DNA of 64,000 nucleotides, from positions 7,722,501 through 7,786,500 of the forward strand of contig NZ_CP108494.1 of the NCBI RefSeq assembly GCF_041435435.1. Direction: 5' to 3'. Both the position numbers and the translations under genes were made by a program. This DNA comes from Streptomyces sp. NBC_01241. Its GTDB lineage: Bacteria; Actinomycetota; Actinomycetes; Streptomycetales; Streptomycetaceae. Under the pieces are notes generated by a model. It did not search any database. It was given only the letters and a program-made list of their open reading frames with translations, and was not told where the DNA came from. Position 1 is the stretch's first letter, and each line of letters starts with the position of its first letter. Shown piece by piece: positions 26,978 to 35,720 of this stretch.

Positions 26978-27846
26978 GATGCGGTGGCCCCCGGTTCCAG
27001 GAAGAAGTGCGCGTACGGAACGGTCCAGACGGACTCGTGGCCGAGCCGGTGACCGGTGTAGCCGTCGTCCCCGTACGCCGTTCCGTGGTCGGAGCAGACG
27101 ATGGCGAAGCAACGGCGACGGCTGCTCGCGGCGGCGAAGAGCCGGCCGATGTGCGCGTCGACGTACTCCAGGGCGGCGGCATGGGTGGCGCGGGAATCGC
27201 CCGCCTCGCGGGTGGCACCCGGCTGGTGGAACCAGTTCGGCTGGTGCAGGGCGGACACATTGACGAAGAGGAACAGCCGCTGCTCGGCGGAGAGGTCGGC
27301 GACGACCTGCTCGGCGCGGGCCACCTGCGCCTCGAACGAGGTGGGCGACGCGACACCGAACTCCGGTTCCCAGTGGCTCTCCTGGAACAAGCCGGGCAGT
27401 ACCGAGCCCAGCGGGCCCTGCCGGTTGAAGAAGCCGACACCGCCGACGCACACCGTGCGGTACCCCGCACCGGCCAGTGCGGACAGCAGATCGGGGGTGT
27501 CGAAGACGAAGGTCCCCGAAGCGGTGGACTCGCTGCCCGCGAAACGTGCCGCGAACAGCCGGGGGTGCGGCCCCGGGCCGGCCGGGGTGGGCAGGAACCC
27601 CGCGAAGATCGCCTGGTGCGAGGCGTACGTGAAGCTGCCGGGCGCATGCCGCTTCTCCCAGACACCACCCGGCAGATGGCGTGCCAGATGCGGGATGCGA
27701 CCGGCTGCGGCGAGCTCCGCCGCCACGTCGTAGCGCAGCGTGTCGAGGGTGACGAGCAGCAGGTCGTGGGTGCCCACGATCTCGCTCATGTCCGGGTTCC
27801 GGGCCCCCACGAGGGCGGGCGCGGTGTCAGGGAGTGGCGGTTGCAC
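26974..27846 (-). CDS. STM4013-family sulfatase/phosphatase-like protein
   Basis: 290 residues from GTG 27846 with AAGGAAC upstream; ATG 27789 is an alternative start nearer the conserved core. LLLVTLDTLRYDV opens an alkaline-phosphatase-superfamily fold (metal-binding aspartate) and IVCSDHGTAYGDDGYTGH supplies the later Asp-His metal site. No signal peptide is visible, so it should act in the cytoplasm. In the STM4011-4015 cluster its role is unknown; a phospho- or sulfo-transfer or hydrolysis step is the family-level expectation. Confidence 0.8.
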   Translation of the reverse strand: MQPPLPDTAPALVGARNPDMSEIVGTHDLLLVTLDTLRYDVAAELAAAGRIPHLARHLPGGVWEKRHAPGSFTYASHQAIFAGFLPTPAGPGPHPRLFAARFAGSESTASGTFVFDTPDLLSALAGAGYRTVCVGGVGFFNRQGPLGSVLPGLFQESHWEPEFGVASPTSFEAQVARAEQVVADLSAEQRLFLFVNVSALHQPNWFHQPGATREAGDSRATHAAALEYVDAHIGRLFAAASSRRRCFAIVCSDHGTAYGDDGYTGHRLGHESVWTVPYAHFFLEPGATAS

Positions 27847-28981
27847 GGTGGTTCCTTGCTCTGTTCAGTACGGCGGCGACCTGCGCCGCGTAGGTGTCCT
27901 GGCCCTCGGCGCCGCTGCCGGGGAGTCCGGTCAGTCGCGGAAGCAGATCGCCGAAGGCGTTGACCTCGCCGACGGCGAAGCGCCGCCAGCCGGTCGAGGG
28001 CAGCAGATCGACGCCCACGCACAGCGTGTCCGGGAAGCACGCCGCGGCCCGTTCGCACAGGGCCAGGGCCTCGGTCCAGCTGCTGCCCGCGGCCTCGACG
28101 GCCGCACGGACGTCGTCGAGGTCTCCGCGCGTGCCGCCGAGGTGAAGATTGGTCATGGGGGAGTCGCTGGTGCGCACGACGGCATGGGTGGCCCGGCCCG
28201 CCACCACCACGACCCGCAGATCCGCCGCCCGGCCGCACTGGGTGGCCTTGGGCAGCCAGCGCTCGATGTGCAGCCCGTCCGGCGCGAGGGCGTCGACGAT
28301 CGCCGCGACCTCCCGCTCCGTCGTGCAGCGACGCACCCGCAATGAGTTGAAGAGCCGGCCGGCCGTGTCCCGCTCCACCGATGTGGTGGCCCTGACCCGG
28401 CCGGGCCCGGCCGTCTCGACGGCCAGGACCCCCGAGGCGGACGATCCGTGCGCGAGCTTCACGAAGGCCCTGGGCATGTTGTGGGCCGTCATCCGCTCGC
28501 GTACGTCCGCCCAGTCGCGCACCTCGGGCGCCGCGGCGCCCGAGGTCGGCGAGGCAGGTACACGCACTCCGGCGTCGTCCAGCACGGCATGGCAGAGCCG
28601 TTTGTCGAAGAGCACCGCGACATCGCCCGGGTCGTCCAGCAACGCGGCACCGGAAGCGGCGGCCGCCTGAGCCACCGCCCGTACGGCATCGGTGAACCGG
28701 GCGTACCACAGGGCGGTCCCCTCGACCCTGGTCGGATCGCCGACCGCCCTCAGTAGCCGCTCCACCTCGGCGTCCTCACCGGGCGAGTCCATCCGTACGG
28801 TCTCGCCCGGCCGGAAGGCGGCCTCGCCGCGCAGGACGTCCAGCCAGGACACCACACGCGCCGCGGGCAGCCCGGCGGCGCGCACGGCGTCCTGGAAGAG
28901 CGCGACCCGGCGGTTCCCGGGCACCCCCACGACGGCGAAGCGCGGCGCCGGGCCGGCCGTATTACTCGCTGACGGCGACAT
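27827..28981 (-). CDS. STM4014-family protein, probable ATP-grasp ligase
   Basis: 384 residues from ATG 28981. It overlaps the STM4013-type gene by 20 bases and the upstream STM4015-type gene by 20 bases. LFDKRLCHAVLDDAGVRVP resembles the lid/linker start of ATP-grasp enzymes, and FVKLAHGSSASGV plus a late GVDLLPS...VGEVNAFGD resemble the ATP-lysine and Mg-binding segments of RimK-like ligases. The family is uncharacterised. An amide-forming activity on a small molecule or peptide is an inference. Confidence 0.75.
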   Translation of the reverse strand: MSPSASNTAGPAPRFAVVGVPGNRRVALFQDAVRAAGLPAARVVSWLDVLRGEAAFRPGETVRMDSPGEDAEVERLLRAVGDPTRVEGTALWYARFTDAVRAVAQAAAASGAALLDDPGDVAVLFDKRLCHAVLDDAGVRVPASPTSGAAAPEVRDWADVRERMTAHNMPRAFVKLAHGSSASGVLAVETAGPGRVRATTSVERDTAGRLFNSLRVRRCTTEREVAAIVDALAPDGLHIERWLPKATQCGRAADLRVVVVAGRATHAVVRTSDSPMTNLHLGGTRGDLDDVRAAVEAAGSSWTEALALCERAAACFPDTLCVGVDLLPSTGWRRFAVGEVNAFGDLLPRLTGLPGSGAEGQDTYAAQVAAVLNRARNHRATATP

Positions 28982-29933
28982 AGCGCTCGTCGTCCTCTTC
29001 CGGATCCCAGTACTCGACCTCGTCGATCTCACTGTTCACCCGGTCGGAACCGAGCAGGTTCCCAAGACGCTCCACCAGCGCGTCGCTGATGTAGTGGTGG
29101 TGCAGATCCAGCGAGGTGAGATGGGTGAGCGGCTGGCCCGAGAGCAGCGCTTCGGCGCCCGCGTCGCTCAGGGTCCCCATCGCGAGGGAGAGCGACTCCA
29201 ACTGGGCGACGACCGGTGCGGAGGCCACGGCGGCCGCGATCTCGTCCTGGATCTCGCTGTTCTGCAGCCCCAGATGGCGCAGCGCGGGGAACGCCGCACC
29301 GGACAGCAGCGGAGCGAGGTCGTCGACCGTCGCTTCCCCGCCGTACTCGGTGACGCCGAGCCAGAGTTCCAGGTGTTCCAGCGCGGGCAGCTCCGAAGCC
29401 CCGACCGCCCGTACGACGCTGGACGGCAGACCGCCGGACTCGAACCGCAGCTTCTTCAACGACGTGTGCCGAACCGGCCGCAGATCGAGTGTCGTCCGGC
29501 CCTCGATCCGCTCGCCGCCCCCGCGTACCGTCAGCTCCTCCAGCTGACCGAACGCCTCGATCAGCGGGGTGATATCGGACATGATCAGCCACGACACCTC
29601 GCACTCCTCGCTGACCACATCGGCGAGGAAGAGTGCCCGCAAGGCCGGGAAGCGGTCCGCATGACCGGTCAGCAGATCAATGACGGGAGCGACGGACTCG
29701 TAGTCCCCCTGCCACCAGGGACCGATCAGCAGGGCCCGGACACGTGAAGTGTCGACCGTGTCCAGGAAGTGCTGCCAGAGCGTGGCGAACGTCGGATCGC
29801 CCTCCCAGTCGCTCTCCAGCCGCCACGCGACCGCGTCGGTGGCCGGGAGGGGCTCGGCGCGGGCACCGTCAGGTCCCGGCAGGGTCAGGACCGGAAGACC
29901 ATGAAACGTCTCGGGGTGTTCGATGTCGGTCAT
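28962..29933 (-). CDS. STM4015-family repeat protein, copy 1
   Basis: 323 residues from ATG 29933. The middle and C-terminal parts contain irregular leucine-rich repeats (ALEHLELWLGV, ALRHLGLQNSE, QLESLSLAMGT, HLTSLDLHHHYI) and would fold as a solenoid. It is paralogous to the adjacent copy 2 across its length: both share the ITGL/DLLTG-style blocks and the late SLDLHHH motif. Such a protein is more likely a scaffold or substrate-binding partner than an enzyme. The tail is very acidic. Confidence 0.8.
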   Translation of the reverse strand: MTDIEHPETFHGLPVLTLPGPDGARAEPLPATDAVAWRLESDWEGDPTFATLWQHFLDTVDTSRVRALLIGPWWQGDYESVAPVIDLLTGHADRFPALRALFLADVVSEECEVSWLIMSDITPLIEAFGQLEELTVRGGGERIEGRTTLDLRPVRHTSLKKLRFESGGLPSSVVRAVGASELPALEHLELWLGVTEYGGEATVDDLAPLLSGAAFPALRHLGLQNSEIQDEIAAAVASAPVVAQLESLSLAMGTLSDAGAEALLSGQPLTHLTSLDLHHHYISDALVERLGNLLGSDRVNSEIDEVEYWDPEEDDERYVAVSE

Positions 29934-29939
29934 CGCCCA

Positions 29940-30896
29940 TCACTCCGAAACCGCGGGGTAGCGGCCTTCGACGCCGCGGTTGCCCCAGGGCTCCTCGCGT
30001 TCCGACAGATCGACGCGCACGCCATGCGGCTCCAGCGCCTGAGCGATCCGGCGCTCCATCTGCTCGGTCATGAAGTGGTGGTGCAGATCGAGCCGTTCGA
30101 GATGGGTGAGCGGCTGGCCGTCCAGCAACGCCGCCCCGCCCTCGTCGCCCAGCGTGCCGTTCGACAGGTCGAGGACGCGCAGCTGGGCCACGACCGGGGC
30201 GCCCGCGACGGCCGTCGCGATCTCGTTCTGCAGCTCGCTGTTGCGCAGACCGAGGTGGGTGAGCCTGGGGAAACGGGAGCCGGAGAGGAGCGGCGCCAGG
30301 TCCGCCACATCGGCGTCGCCCCCGTACGCGGAGACGCCGAGCCAGAGATCGAGCCGCTCCAGCGCGGGCAGCTCGCTGTCCAGAATGCCGCGGATCACAC
30401 CGACCGGCAGACCACCGGTCTCGATGGTCAGCGAACGCAGCCTCTCGTGCTTCGAGGGTGGGAAGACCAGCTCCGAGCCGCCGCGCACACCCAGTTCCAG
30501 CAGTCCTGGGAAGGCCGTCAACAGCGCCGTGACGTCCGACTGCTCGATCCAGGAGATCTCGTTCTGCTCCAGGACCATGTCGCCGACGAACACGGCTTCC
30601 AGCGACGTGAACCGGTCGGCCGCGCCGATGACCAGATCGATCGGGTAGGACGAGGTCTCCTCGTACGCCTCGCCCCACTGACCGATGATCAGCGCACGGA
30701 CTCCGGCCGGGTCGACCGCCGCGAGGAACGCCTGGAACGCCTCTTCCCAGGTCATCTCGGACTCGTCGTCGTACGGATCGACCGAGATGCGCCAGGCCGC
30801 CGCATCGGCGGCCTGGGTGGGCACTTCACCCGTCGCGTGCTGGAAGTCGACCACGGGAAGGCCGAGCAACTCGTGCAGATGGTCCACACCGGACAT
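29940..30896 (-). CDS. STM4015-family repeat protein, copy 2
   Basis: 318 residues from ATG 30896, chosen over the upstream start at 30938 because an AGGAG lies just before it. Leucine-rich units match those of copy 1 (ALERLDLWLGV, RLTHLGLRNSE, HLERLDLHHHFM). The six-base gap to copy 1 and the shared order of repeats point to a tandem duplication that has since diverged. It is the promoter-proximal gene of the STM4011-4015 operon. Confidence 0.8.
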   Translation of the reverse strand: MSGVDHLHELLGLPVVDFQHATGEVPTQAADAAAWRISVDPYDDESEMTWEEAFQAFLAAVDPAGVRALIIGQWGEAYEETSSYPIDLVIGAADRFTSLEAVFVGDMVLEQNEISWIEQSDVTALLTAFPGLLELGVRGGSELVFPPSKHERLRSLTIETGGLPVGVIRGILDSELPALERLDLWLGVSAYGGDADVADLAPLLSGSRFPRLTHLGLRNSELQNEIATAVAGAPVVAQLRVLDLSNGTLGDEGGAALLDGQPLTHLERLDLHHHFMTEQMERRIAQALEPHGVRVDLSEREEPWGNRGVEGRYPAVSE

Positions 30897-31109
30897 GACC
30901 CTGAGCTCCTGGTACTGGGGGACGGCTGATGTCTGCAAGGTGTATCAAGCCGCACTGACAACGGCGCCACCGGGACGGGTCGCACGTGCCCGCCGACTTC
31001 AGCGGGAGCCGGTCGCCGGGAACCCGCTACGAGTATCAATGTCAGACCCTTCCCTTAGCGTTTTTCTCGTGGCCGGCACAACGGGTGCGGTCATCGAGGG
31101 GAGACGTCT

Positions 31110-31436
31110 GTGTACCGGCAGGGCGATGTACTGATCGTGTCGTTGGAGGAGTCGGCGGTGCCCGCGCATCTTGTGGACGCGCCGGGCGAACCGAGGGACG
31201 GCCGGGGGCGCATGATCCTCGCGCTGGGCGAGGTCACCGGACATGCGCACGCGGTTCAGGGACCTGGCCGGCTGATGCGCGAGGCGGGAGCCTTCGGGCC
31301 GATGCTGCTTCACCTTCCCGACGGCGGGCGGGTGGTGCACGAGGAGCACGCGGCGATACCCCTGTCGAAGGGCTGGTACCGCGTGGTGCGCCAGCGGGAG
31401 TACGCGCCGGGAGCGGTCCGCATCGTGGCGGACTGA
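31110..31436 (+). CDS. Conserved hypothetical protein upstream of DUF6745
   Basis: 108 residues from GTG 31110 with a GAGGGGAGA ribosome-binding site. Compact beta-rich sequence starting MYRQGDVLIVSLEE, with a histidine-rich TGHAHAV and a late VVHEEHAAIPLSKGWYRVVRQREY block. It has no signal peptide or membrane span. I do not recognise the function; similar MYRQGDVL proteins sit beside DUF6745 genes. It diverges from the STM4011-4015 operon. Confidence 0.65.
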   Translation: MYRQGDVLIVSLEESAVPAHLVDAPGEPRDGRGRMILALGEVTGHAHAVQGPGRLMREAGAFGPMLLHLPDGGRVVHEEHAAIPLSKGWYRVVRQREYAPGAVRIVAD

Positions 31437-31657
31437 GGCGGGCCGAGGCGAACTGAGTGGGCCTCGGTGAGCCGGAGGGCGCCGGATCGGCGACGCACGC
31501 GAACGCTCCGGATCGCTGAAGGGCACAACGCGCAACGCGCAACGCACAACGCGCGAACGCAAGACGCGCGAGCGCACCACACCGAAACGCAGAACGCGCG
31601 AGCGCAGACCACCGAACACCGAACACCGAACACCGAATTCAGGGACGGGGAAGACCG
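31437..31657. repeat. Low-complexity AACGCGC-type and ACCGAAC tandem repeats
   Basis: The 221-base gap before the DUF6745 gene consists largely of short imperfect repeats. Between about 31527 and 31600 variants of AACGCGC and GCGCGAGCGCA recur, and at about 31611-31633 the heptamer ACCGAAC is repeated in tandem three times and more. The AC-rich plus strand is unlike the coding DNA around it. No gene is seen. Confidence 0.7.
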
Positions 31658-32659
31658 ATGCAGTACGTGGACTCATGGCGGGGCGTGGCAGCGGCGACCG
31701 GCGCGGCGGACCGGGCCGCGGCCGAGGACGGGCTCCGGCTCGCCTACCGCAGCGCAGGACTTGCCGAGCCGGAGCGAATCCTCTGGGTCGACTCACCCAG
31801 GGCCGCCGTGGAGGCCGTGGAGAAACTCGTCGACGCCGGACGCTCGGTGCGTGACGAGGTACGGACCCGGCCCTGGGCGGAGGAGCGGCGCAGGATGTAC
31901 GACGAGCTGGGCCCGGCGGGCTGGTCCGCCCTGTGGTCCGCCACGGGGGCGCAGCTCTGGGAGACCACGGCGGCGCTCGCCGAGCGGATCAGGGCCGGTG
32001 TCGTCGCGGAACTCGCGGAGCGCCCCGAGGACGAGTCAGATGTCCGGCTGGTGCTGCTCGACGCGGTCCTCGGCCAGCACGACGCGGCCTGGCTCGCCGC
32101 GTTCGACGGCCGGGGTGACCGGCTGGACGGCCTGGCCGAGGTGGCCAGGCACGCGGGCTGGTGGTGGCCCTACGAGCGCGTCGTGGTGATCAGCGAGCGA
32201 CCGGAAGCGCTGCACCGGGACGAGGCGGGCCGGCTGGACCGCGGGGACGGCCCGGCGCTCGCCTACCGCGACGGCTTCGCGCTCCACGCCTGGCGTGGCA
32301 TGCCCGTGCCCGCCGAATTCCTCGCGGAACTGAACTCCCTGACTCCCGAACGGATACGTGAGGAGGAGAACGCGGAACTGCGCCGCGTCATGCTGGAGTT
32401 CTACGGCTACGACCGATACCTCACCGAGGCGGGCGCCGAGCCGGTCCACCGGGACGAGACGGGAGTCCTGTGGCGGATCGCGCTGGACGGCGACGAGGAC
32501 GTGGTCATGGTCGAGGTGGTCAACTCCACCCCGGAGCCGGACGGAACCCACCGCACCTACTGGCTGCGGGTCCCGCCGGCCACGAGGACCGCGAAGGAGG
32601 GTGTGGCCTGGACGTTCGGACTCCAGGAAGAGGTGTACGCGCCCCTGCGCCAGACCTGA
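31658..32659 (+). CDS. DUF6745 domain protein
   Basis: 333 residues from ATG 31658 (GGGGAAGACC ahead). The conserved second half contains HAWRGMPVPAEFL, ENAELRRVMLEFYGYDRYL and DETGVLWRIALDGDE, features I associate with DUF6745, a family of unknown function. The N-terminal half is alpha-helical and rich in charged residues. It is paired with the small protein upstream and separated from it only by simple repeats. The gene ends at a convergent terminator shared with the TetR gene. Confidence 0.72.
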   Translation: MQYVDSWRGVAAATGAADRAAAEDGLRLAYRSAGLAEPERILWVDSPRAAVEAVEKLVDAGRSVRDEVRTRPWAEERRRMYDELGPAGWSALWSATGAQLWETTAALAERIRAGVVAELAERPEDESDVRLVLLDAVLGQHDAAWLAAFDGRGDRLDGLAEVARHAGWWWPYERVVVISERPEALHRDEAGRLDRGDGPALAYRDGFALHAWRGMPVPAEFLAELNSLTPERIREEENAELRRVMLEFYGYDRYLTEAGAEPVHRDETGVLWRIALDGDEDVVMVEVVNSTPEPDGTHRTYWLRVPPATRTAKEGVAWTFGLQEEVYAPLRQT

Positions 32660-32669
32660 CCGTCGTCGG

Positions 32670-32712
32670 CCGGCCGGGTGGAGCGGCCCTTCGGCCGCCA
32701 CCTCCCGGCCGG
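32670..32712. terminator. Hairpin between convergent DUF6745 and TetR genes
   Basis: CCGGCCGGG (32670-32678) pairs with CCCGGCCGG (32704-32712) and the inner GCGGCC pairs with GGCCGC around CTTC, with small bulges. It lies between two converging stop codons. Confidence 0.7.
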
Positions 32713-32731
32713 TACCCGAAGAGGAGGCGTT

Positions 32732-33343
32732 TCAGGCCGTCAGCGTCGCGTGATCGATGCCGAGTTCGCGGGCGAGGGCCTCATCGGTCCAGGTCAGCAT
32801 CGTGGCCCGGGAGAGCGGGCCCGCGTACGACGTCATCTGCACGGCCAGGCCGTCCAGCAGGGCAGTCAGCCGCCAGGCCACGGACATCGGGTCGTCGCAG
32901 TGGAATTCACCGGCGGCCGCGCCCTCCTCGATGACCTCGGCCAGTTCGGCCTTCCACTGCTGGTCGAGATCGCCGGCCACGTTGCGCAGCGCCGGGTCGC
33001 GCAGCGAGGCCGCCCAGCCCTCGATCCAGAGCCGCCAGCCCTTGGCCTGGCCCGTCGGCGCGTACCAGCGGACGGCGGTGCGCAGCCGCCGTACCGCACT
33101 CGTGCGGCGGCTCAGCAGCTTGCGCAGGTGGGCGAGGTCGGCTTCGGCGGCATGCGCGAAGGCGGCCGCGACCAGCTTCTCCTTGGTCGAGAAGTGGTAG
33201 AGGACAAGCGCGTTGCTCACGCCGAGCACGGAGGCCACGTCCGCGATCCGTACCGCCGCGACCCCGCGCACCTCGATCTGCTCGACGGCAGCCCGCAGAA
33301 GTTCCTCGCGTCGTTCCGCCACGCTCAGCCGTACTCTCGCCAC
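32732..33343 (-). CDS. TetR-family transcriptional regulator
   Basis: 203 residues. An N-terminal TetR helix-turn-helix is clear (AAVRIADVASVLGVSNALVLYHFSTKEKLVAA). The C-terminal ligand domain has tryptophan-rich helices (WRLWIEGWAASLRD) typical of the TetR_C group near BetI-like proteins. The closest target candidates are the amino-acid dehydrogenase gene on the same strand and the dyads at 34907-34979, but no matching dyad is seen at its own promoter. 33344-33589 between it and the dehydrogenase holds nothing else. Confidence 0.87.
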   Translation of the reverse strand: MARVRLSVAERREELLRAAVEQIEVRGVAAVRIADVASVLGVSNALVLYHFSTKEKLVAAAFAHAAEADLAHLRKLLSRRTSAVRRLRTAVRWYAPTGQAKGWRLWIEGWAASLRDPALRNVAGDLDQQWKAELAEVIEEGAAAGEFHCDDPMSVAWRLTALLDGLAVQMTSYAGPLSRATMLTWTDEALARELGIDHATLTA

Positions 33344-33589
33344 GGCGTCACCCTAACGAATGCGCGGGGTCCGGACAGGCTCGGGGCGGAGGTTCCTGGG
33401 GCCCCTGGCCGCCGCCGTCCCCGGCGAAGACCTGCGCGGCGACCGCGGCACTCTTCGGGGCGGGGGCCCGGTGGTGACCGGTGTGGGGAGCGACGGCGGT
33501 GCGGAAGCGGGTGAAGCCGCACGCAGCAGAGGCGAGTGTCGGTTGTCGGCCGTCGGCCGGAACTGCCGTGATCCGGTACGCAGTCGGGA

Positions 33590-34810
33590 TCAGCGGTACC
33601 AGCCAAAGCGTTCCGCCATCACCGGCAGCCGGTCCGCGACGATGGCATGTGCGGCGGCCCGCGGCGTGCAGTCGTCGGCCTCGGCGCGGGCCAGCATCAG
33701 ATCGATCAGGGACCGCATCGAGCGGCGGGTGCGGCCGAACGCCTCGTCGGCGTCCGCGCCGATGTCACCGAACAGGGTCCACCACCACCAGGCGTTCGTA
33801 CCGGAGTTGACCACCACATCCGGCAACACCGTGATCCCGCGCGCCGCGAGCAGCGCCTCCGCCTCGGGGAGCACCGGCATGTTGGCCGCCTCCACGATCC
33901 AACGAGACCGTATCCGGGTCTGGTTGGTGGCATCGATCGTGTACGAGACGGCCGCCGGTACCAGTATCTCGGCGTCCTGCGCCAGCCAGGCTTCGGCGGG
34001 CAGCTCCCGGTCCGCGTCCCGGAGCGCGCGGCGGTCCACCGTTCCGTACCCGTCCCTGGCGGCCAGCAGCGCCTCGACGTCCAGGCCGGCCGGATTGGCG
34101 ATCGTGCCCTTGATGTCGGCCACGGCCACCACCTTCAGCCCGGCCCGTGCCAGGAAGCGCGCCGTCGCCCCGCCCATGGTGCCGAGCCCCTGTACGGAGG
34201 CCGTCGCCTCCCGGTACGGAACGCCCGCCCGGTCCAGTGCCGCGAGCGCCGACTCGGCGACCCCGCAGCCGCCGACCAGTTCGTCGAGCCCGATGCCGTC
34301 CACCTCGACGGCGAACGCGTCGGCGAGCCGCCGCCGGGCCGCCGTCTCGTCGTCGAGCAGCGGATAGACGGCTTGGACCGTGGAGATCAACCCGGCCTCG
34401 GCCGCCGCCCGGTCCACGAGGTCCTGGGTGAGCCCCAGGTCCTCGCCCATCGTCCACACGTTCTCGATGTACGGGCGCACGGCCCGCAGATAGCGCACGA
34501 GAATGCCGTACGCCTCCGGGTCGCGCGGGTCGCAGTCGATGCCGCCCTTGGCGCCGCCCAGCGGTATACAGCGGGCGTCCGTGTCATCGGCGTCGAAGTG
34601 GAGGGCCTCCTTCATCGTCATGACACGGGCCAGTCCCGTCACCTCGTCCAGCGTGCAGCCCGCCCGCATCCGCAGCCCACCGCTGGCCACCCCCCGCACC
34701 AGCCGGTCCACGACCAGATGCCCCTGACGGCCGGTGACGTGATCGGTCCAGGTAAGCGATATCAGCGGCGCCGTGGGTGCGGCGGAGGGGGACACCGGAG
34801 GTGTCGTCAT
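33590..34810 (-). CDS. Glu/Leu/Phe/Val dehydrogenase
   Basis: 406 residues. PLGGAKGGIDCDP is the catalytic-lysine loop of amino-acid dehydrogenases, followed by GEDLGLTQ and a Rossmann motif VQGLGTMGGATARFLA that binds NAD. ANMPVLPEA and VVNSGTNAWWWW are in the usual late positions. It oxidatively deaminates a branched-chain or related amino acid, feeding catabolism or acyl-CoA precursor supply. Two palindromic sites in the gap upstream suggest repression by a TetR-type protein. Confidence 0.9.
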   Translation of the reverse strand: MTTPPVSPSAAPTAPLISLTWTDHVTGRQGHLVVDRLVRGVASGGLRMRAGCTLDEVTGLARVMTMKEALHFDADDTDARCIPLGGAKGGIDCDPRDPEAYGILVRYLRAVRPYIENVWTMGEDLGLTQDLVDRAAAEAGLISTVQAVYPLLDDETAARRRLADAFAVEVDGIGLDELVGGCGVAESALAALDRAGVPYREATASVQGLGTMGGATARFLARAGLKVVAVADIKGTIANPAGLDVEALLAARDGYGTVDRRALRDADRELPAEAWLAQDAEILVPAAVSYTIDATNQTRIRSRWIVEAANMPVLPEAEALLAARGITVLPDVVVNSGTNAWWWWTLFGDIGADADEAFGRTRRSMRSLIDLMLARAEADDCTPRAAAHAIVADRLPVMAERFGWYR

Positions 34811-34906
34811 GGGGGGCTCTCCTCGGTCACGGTGATCATGGTGGGCCCGGGGTGGGGGCGGGGCATTGCCTCCCGCTTCGGACGGGTCGACACCAACGGG
34901 TCGGTC

Positions 34907-34979
34907 TACTGAATCGCCGGTCAGTATCGGGAGGCGGAGCCACTCATGTCAATGCGGCCACTGCTGAATCGTCGTTCAG
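34907..34979. promoter_or_regulatory. Pair of TetR-type palindromic operators
   Basis: Site 1 (34907-34926) reads TACTGA, eight bases, TCAGTA. Site 2 (34964-34979) reads CTGAATCGTCGTTCAG, a perfect dyad apart from its central bases. Both share the core CTGAATCG-C-G--CAG and are 38 bases apart in the 186-base gap upstream of the dehydrogenase. Their likeness shows they bind the same protein; the local TetR regulator is the natural candidate. Confidence 0.65.
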
Positions 34980-34996
34980 TGGCTGGACCGCATCGG

Positions 34997-35560
34997 TCAG
35001 GGGCTCGCGGGGCGCTCCACCTCGCACCGGTCCTTGAAGCCCTGGCTGGTCAGACCAAGGGCGGAATTGGTGCGGGAACGCATGTTCTCCACCGCGACCA
35101 TGGTCGTCAGCTCGACGAGCGCCGCCTCGCCGAGTGTGGTGCGCAGCCGCTCCACCAGCTCGTCCCCGACTTCGGGCGGGGTGAGGCTCATCGCCTCCGC
35201 GTACGCCATGACGTCACGCTCCAGCGGGCTGTACGCCTCGCTCTCGCGCCACACCGGTACGTCACGCAGCTTGCGCGGGTCCATGCCGTGCCGGTGGTTC
35301 TCCCAGTAGCCGAAGTCCATGCACCAGCTGCAGCCGATGGTGGTCGCGGACGCCATGACGGCCAGGGCCTTGAGCTGCGGGTCCAGCTTCTTCCAGCGTC
35401 CCACCGCCAGTTCGAAGCGGCTCCCGGCCCACAGCACTCCGGTGTGGTGGGCGGTGGCCCGCAGGGGATCGATGACCTTGCCGTATGTACGGTTCGAGTA
35501 CCACGAAGCGGCGCGGAAGAGGAGGCTGCGGGGCGGGTCGAGCGAGATGCGGGCGGTCAT
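34997..35560 (-). CDS. Carboxymuconolactone decarboxylase/AhpD-like protein
   Basis: 187 residues. The hallmark is ALAVMASATTIGCSWCMDFGYWENHRHG, split around a CSWC redox pair with a following histidine, the AhpD/CMD catalytic arrangement. Proteins of this type act as alkylhydroperoxidase partners or as small decarboxylases, in the cytoplasm. The pair of palindromes lies just downstream of its stop, so it may not be controlled by them. It diverges from the F420-type oxidoreductase gene. Confidence 0.85.
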   Translation of the reverse strand: MTARISLDPPRSLLFRAASWYSNRTYGKVIDPLRATAHHTGVLWAGSRFELAVGRWKKLDPQLKALAVMASATTIGCSWCMDFGYWENHRHGMDPRKLRDVPVWRESEAYSPLERDVMAYAEAMSLTPPEVGDELVERLRTTLGEAALVELTTMVAVENMRSRTNSALGLTSQGFKDRCEVERPASP

Positions 35561-35720
35561 GGCCGGTCTCCTTCGTTACGGCTCGGATGCCGTCCGGCGG
35601 TGTCGTGGGACGCCGTCGGCGGGCTGTGTTCACGGGTGTGACGGACGGGGATCTCTCGGATGTGACACGGGAGTACGGCGGATCCGGAATCCTGCGGCGG
35701 GTACGGACGTTGGATCCGGC

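Noticed and set aside
31527..31635. Repeat block considered as a CRISPR array
   Set aside because: Units are 7-11 bases, contiguous and imperfect, with no spacers and no cas genes.
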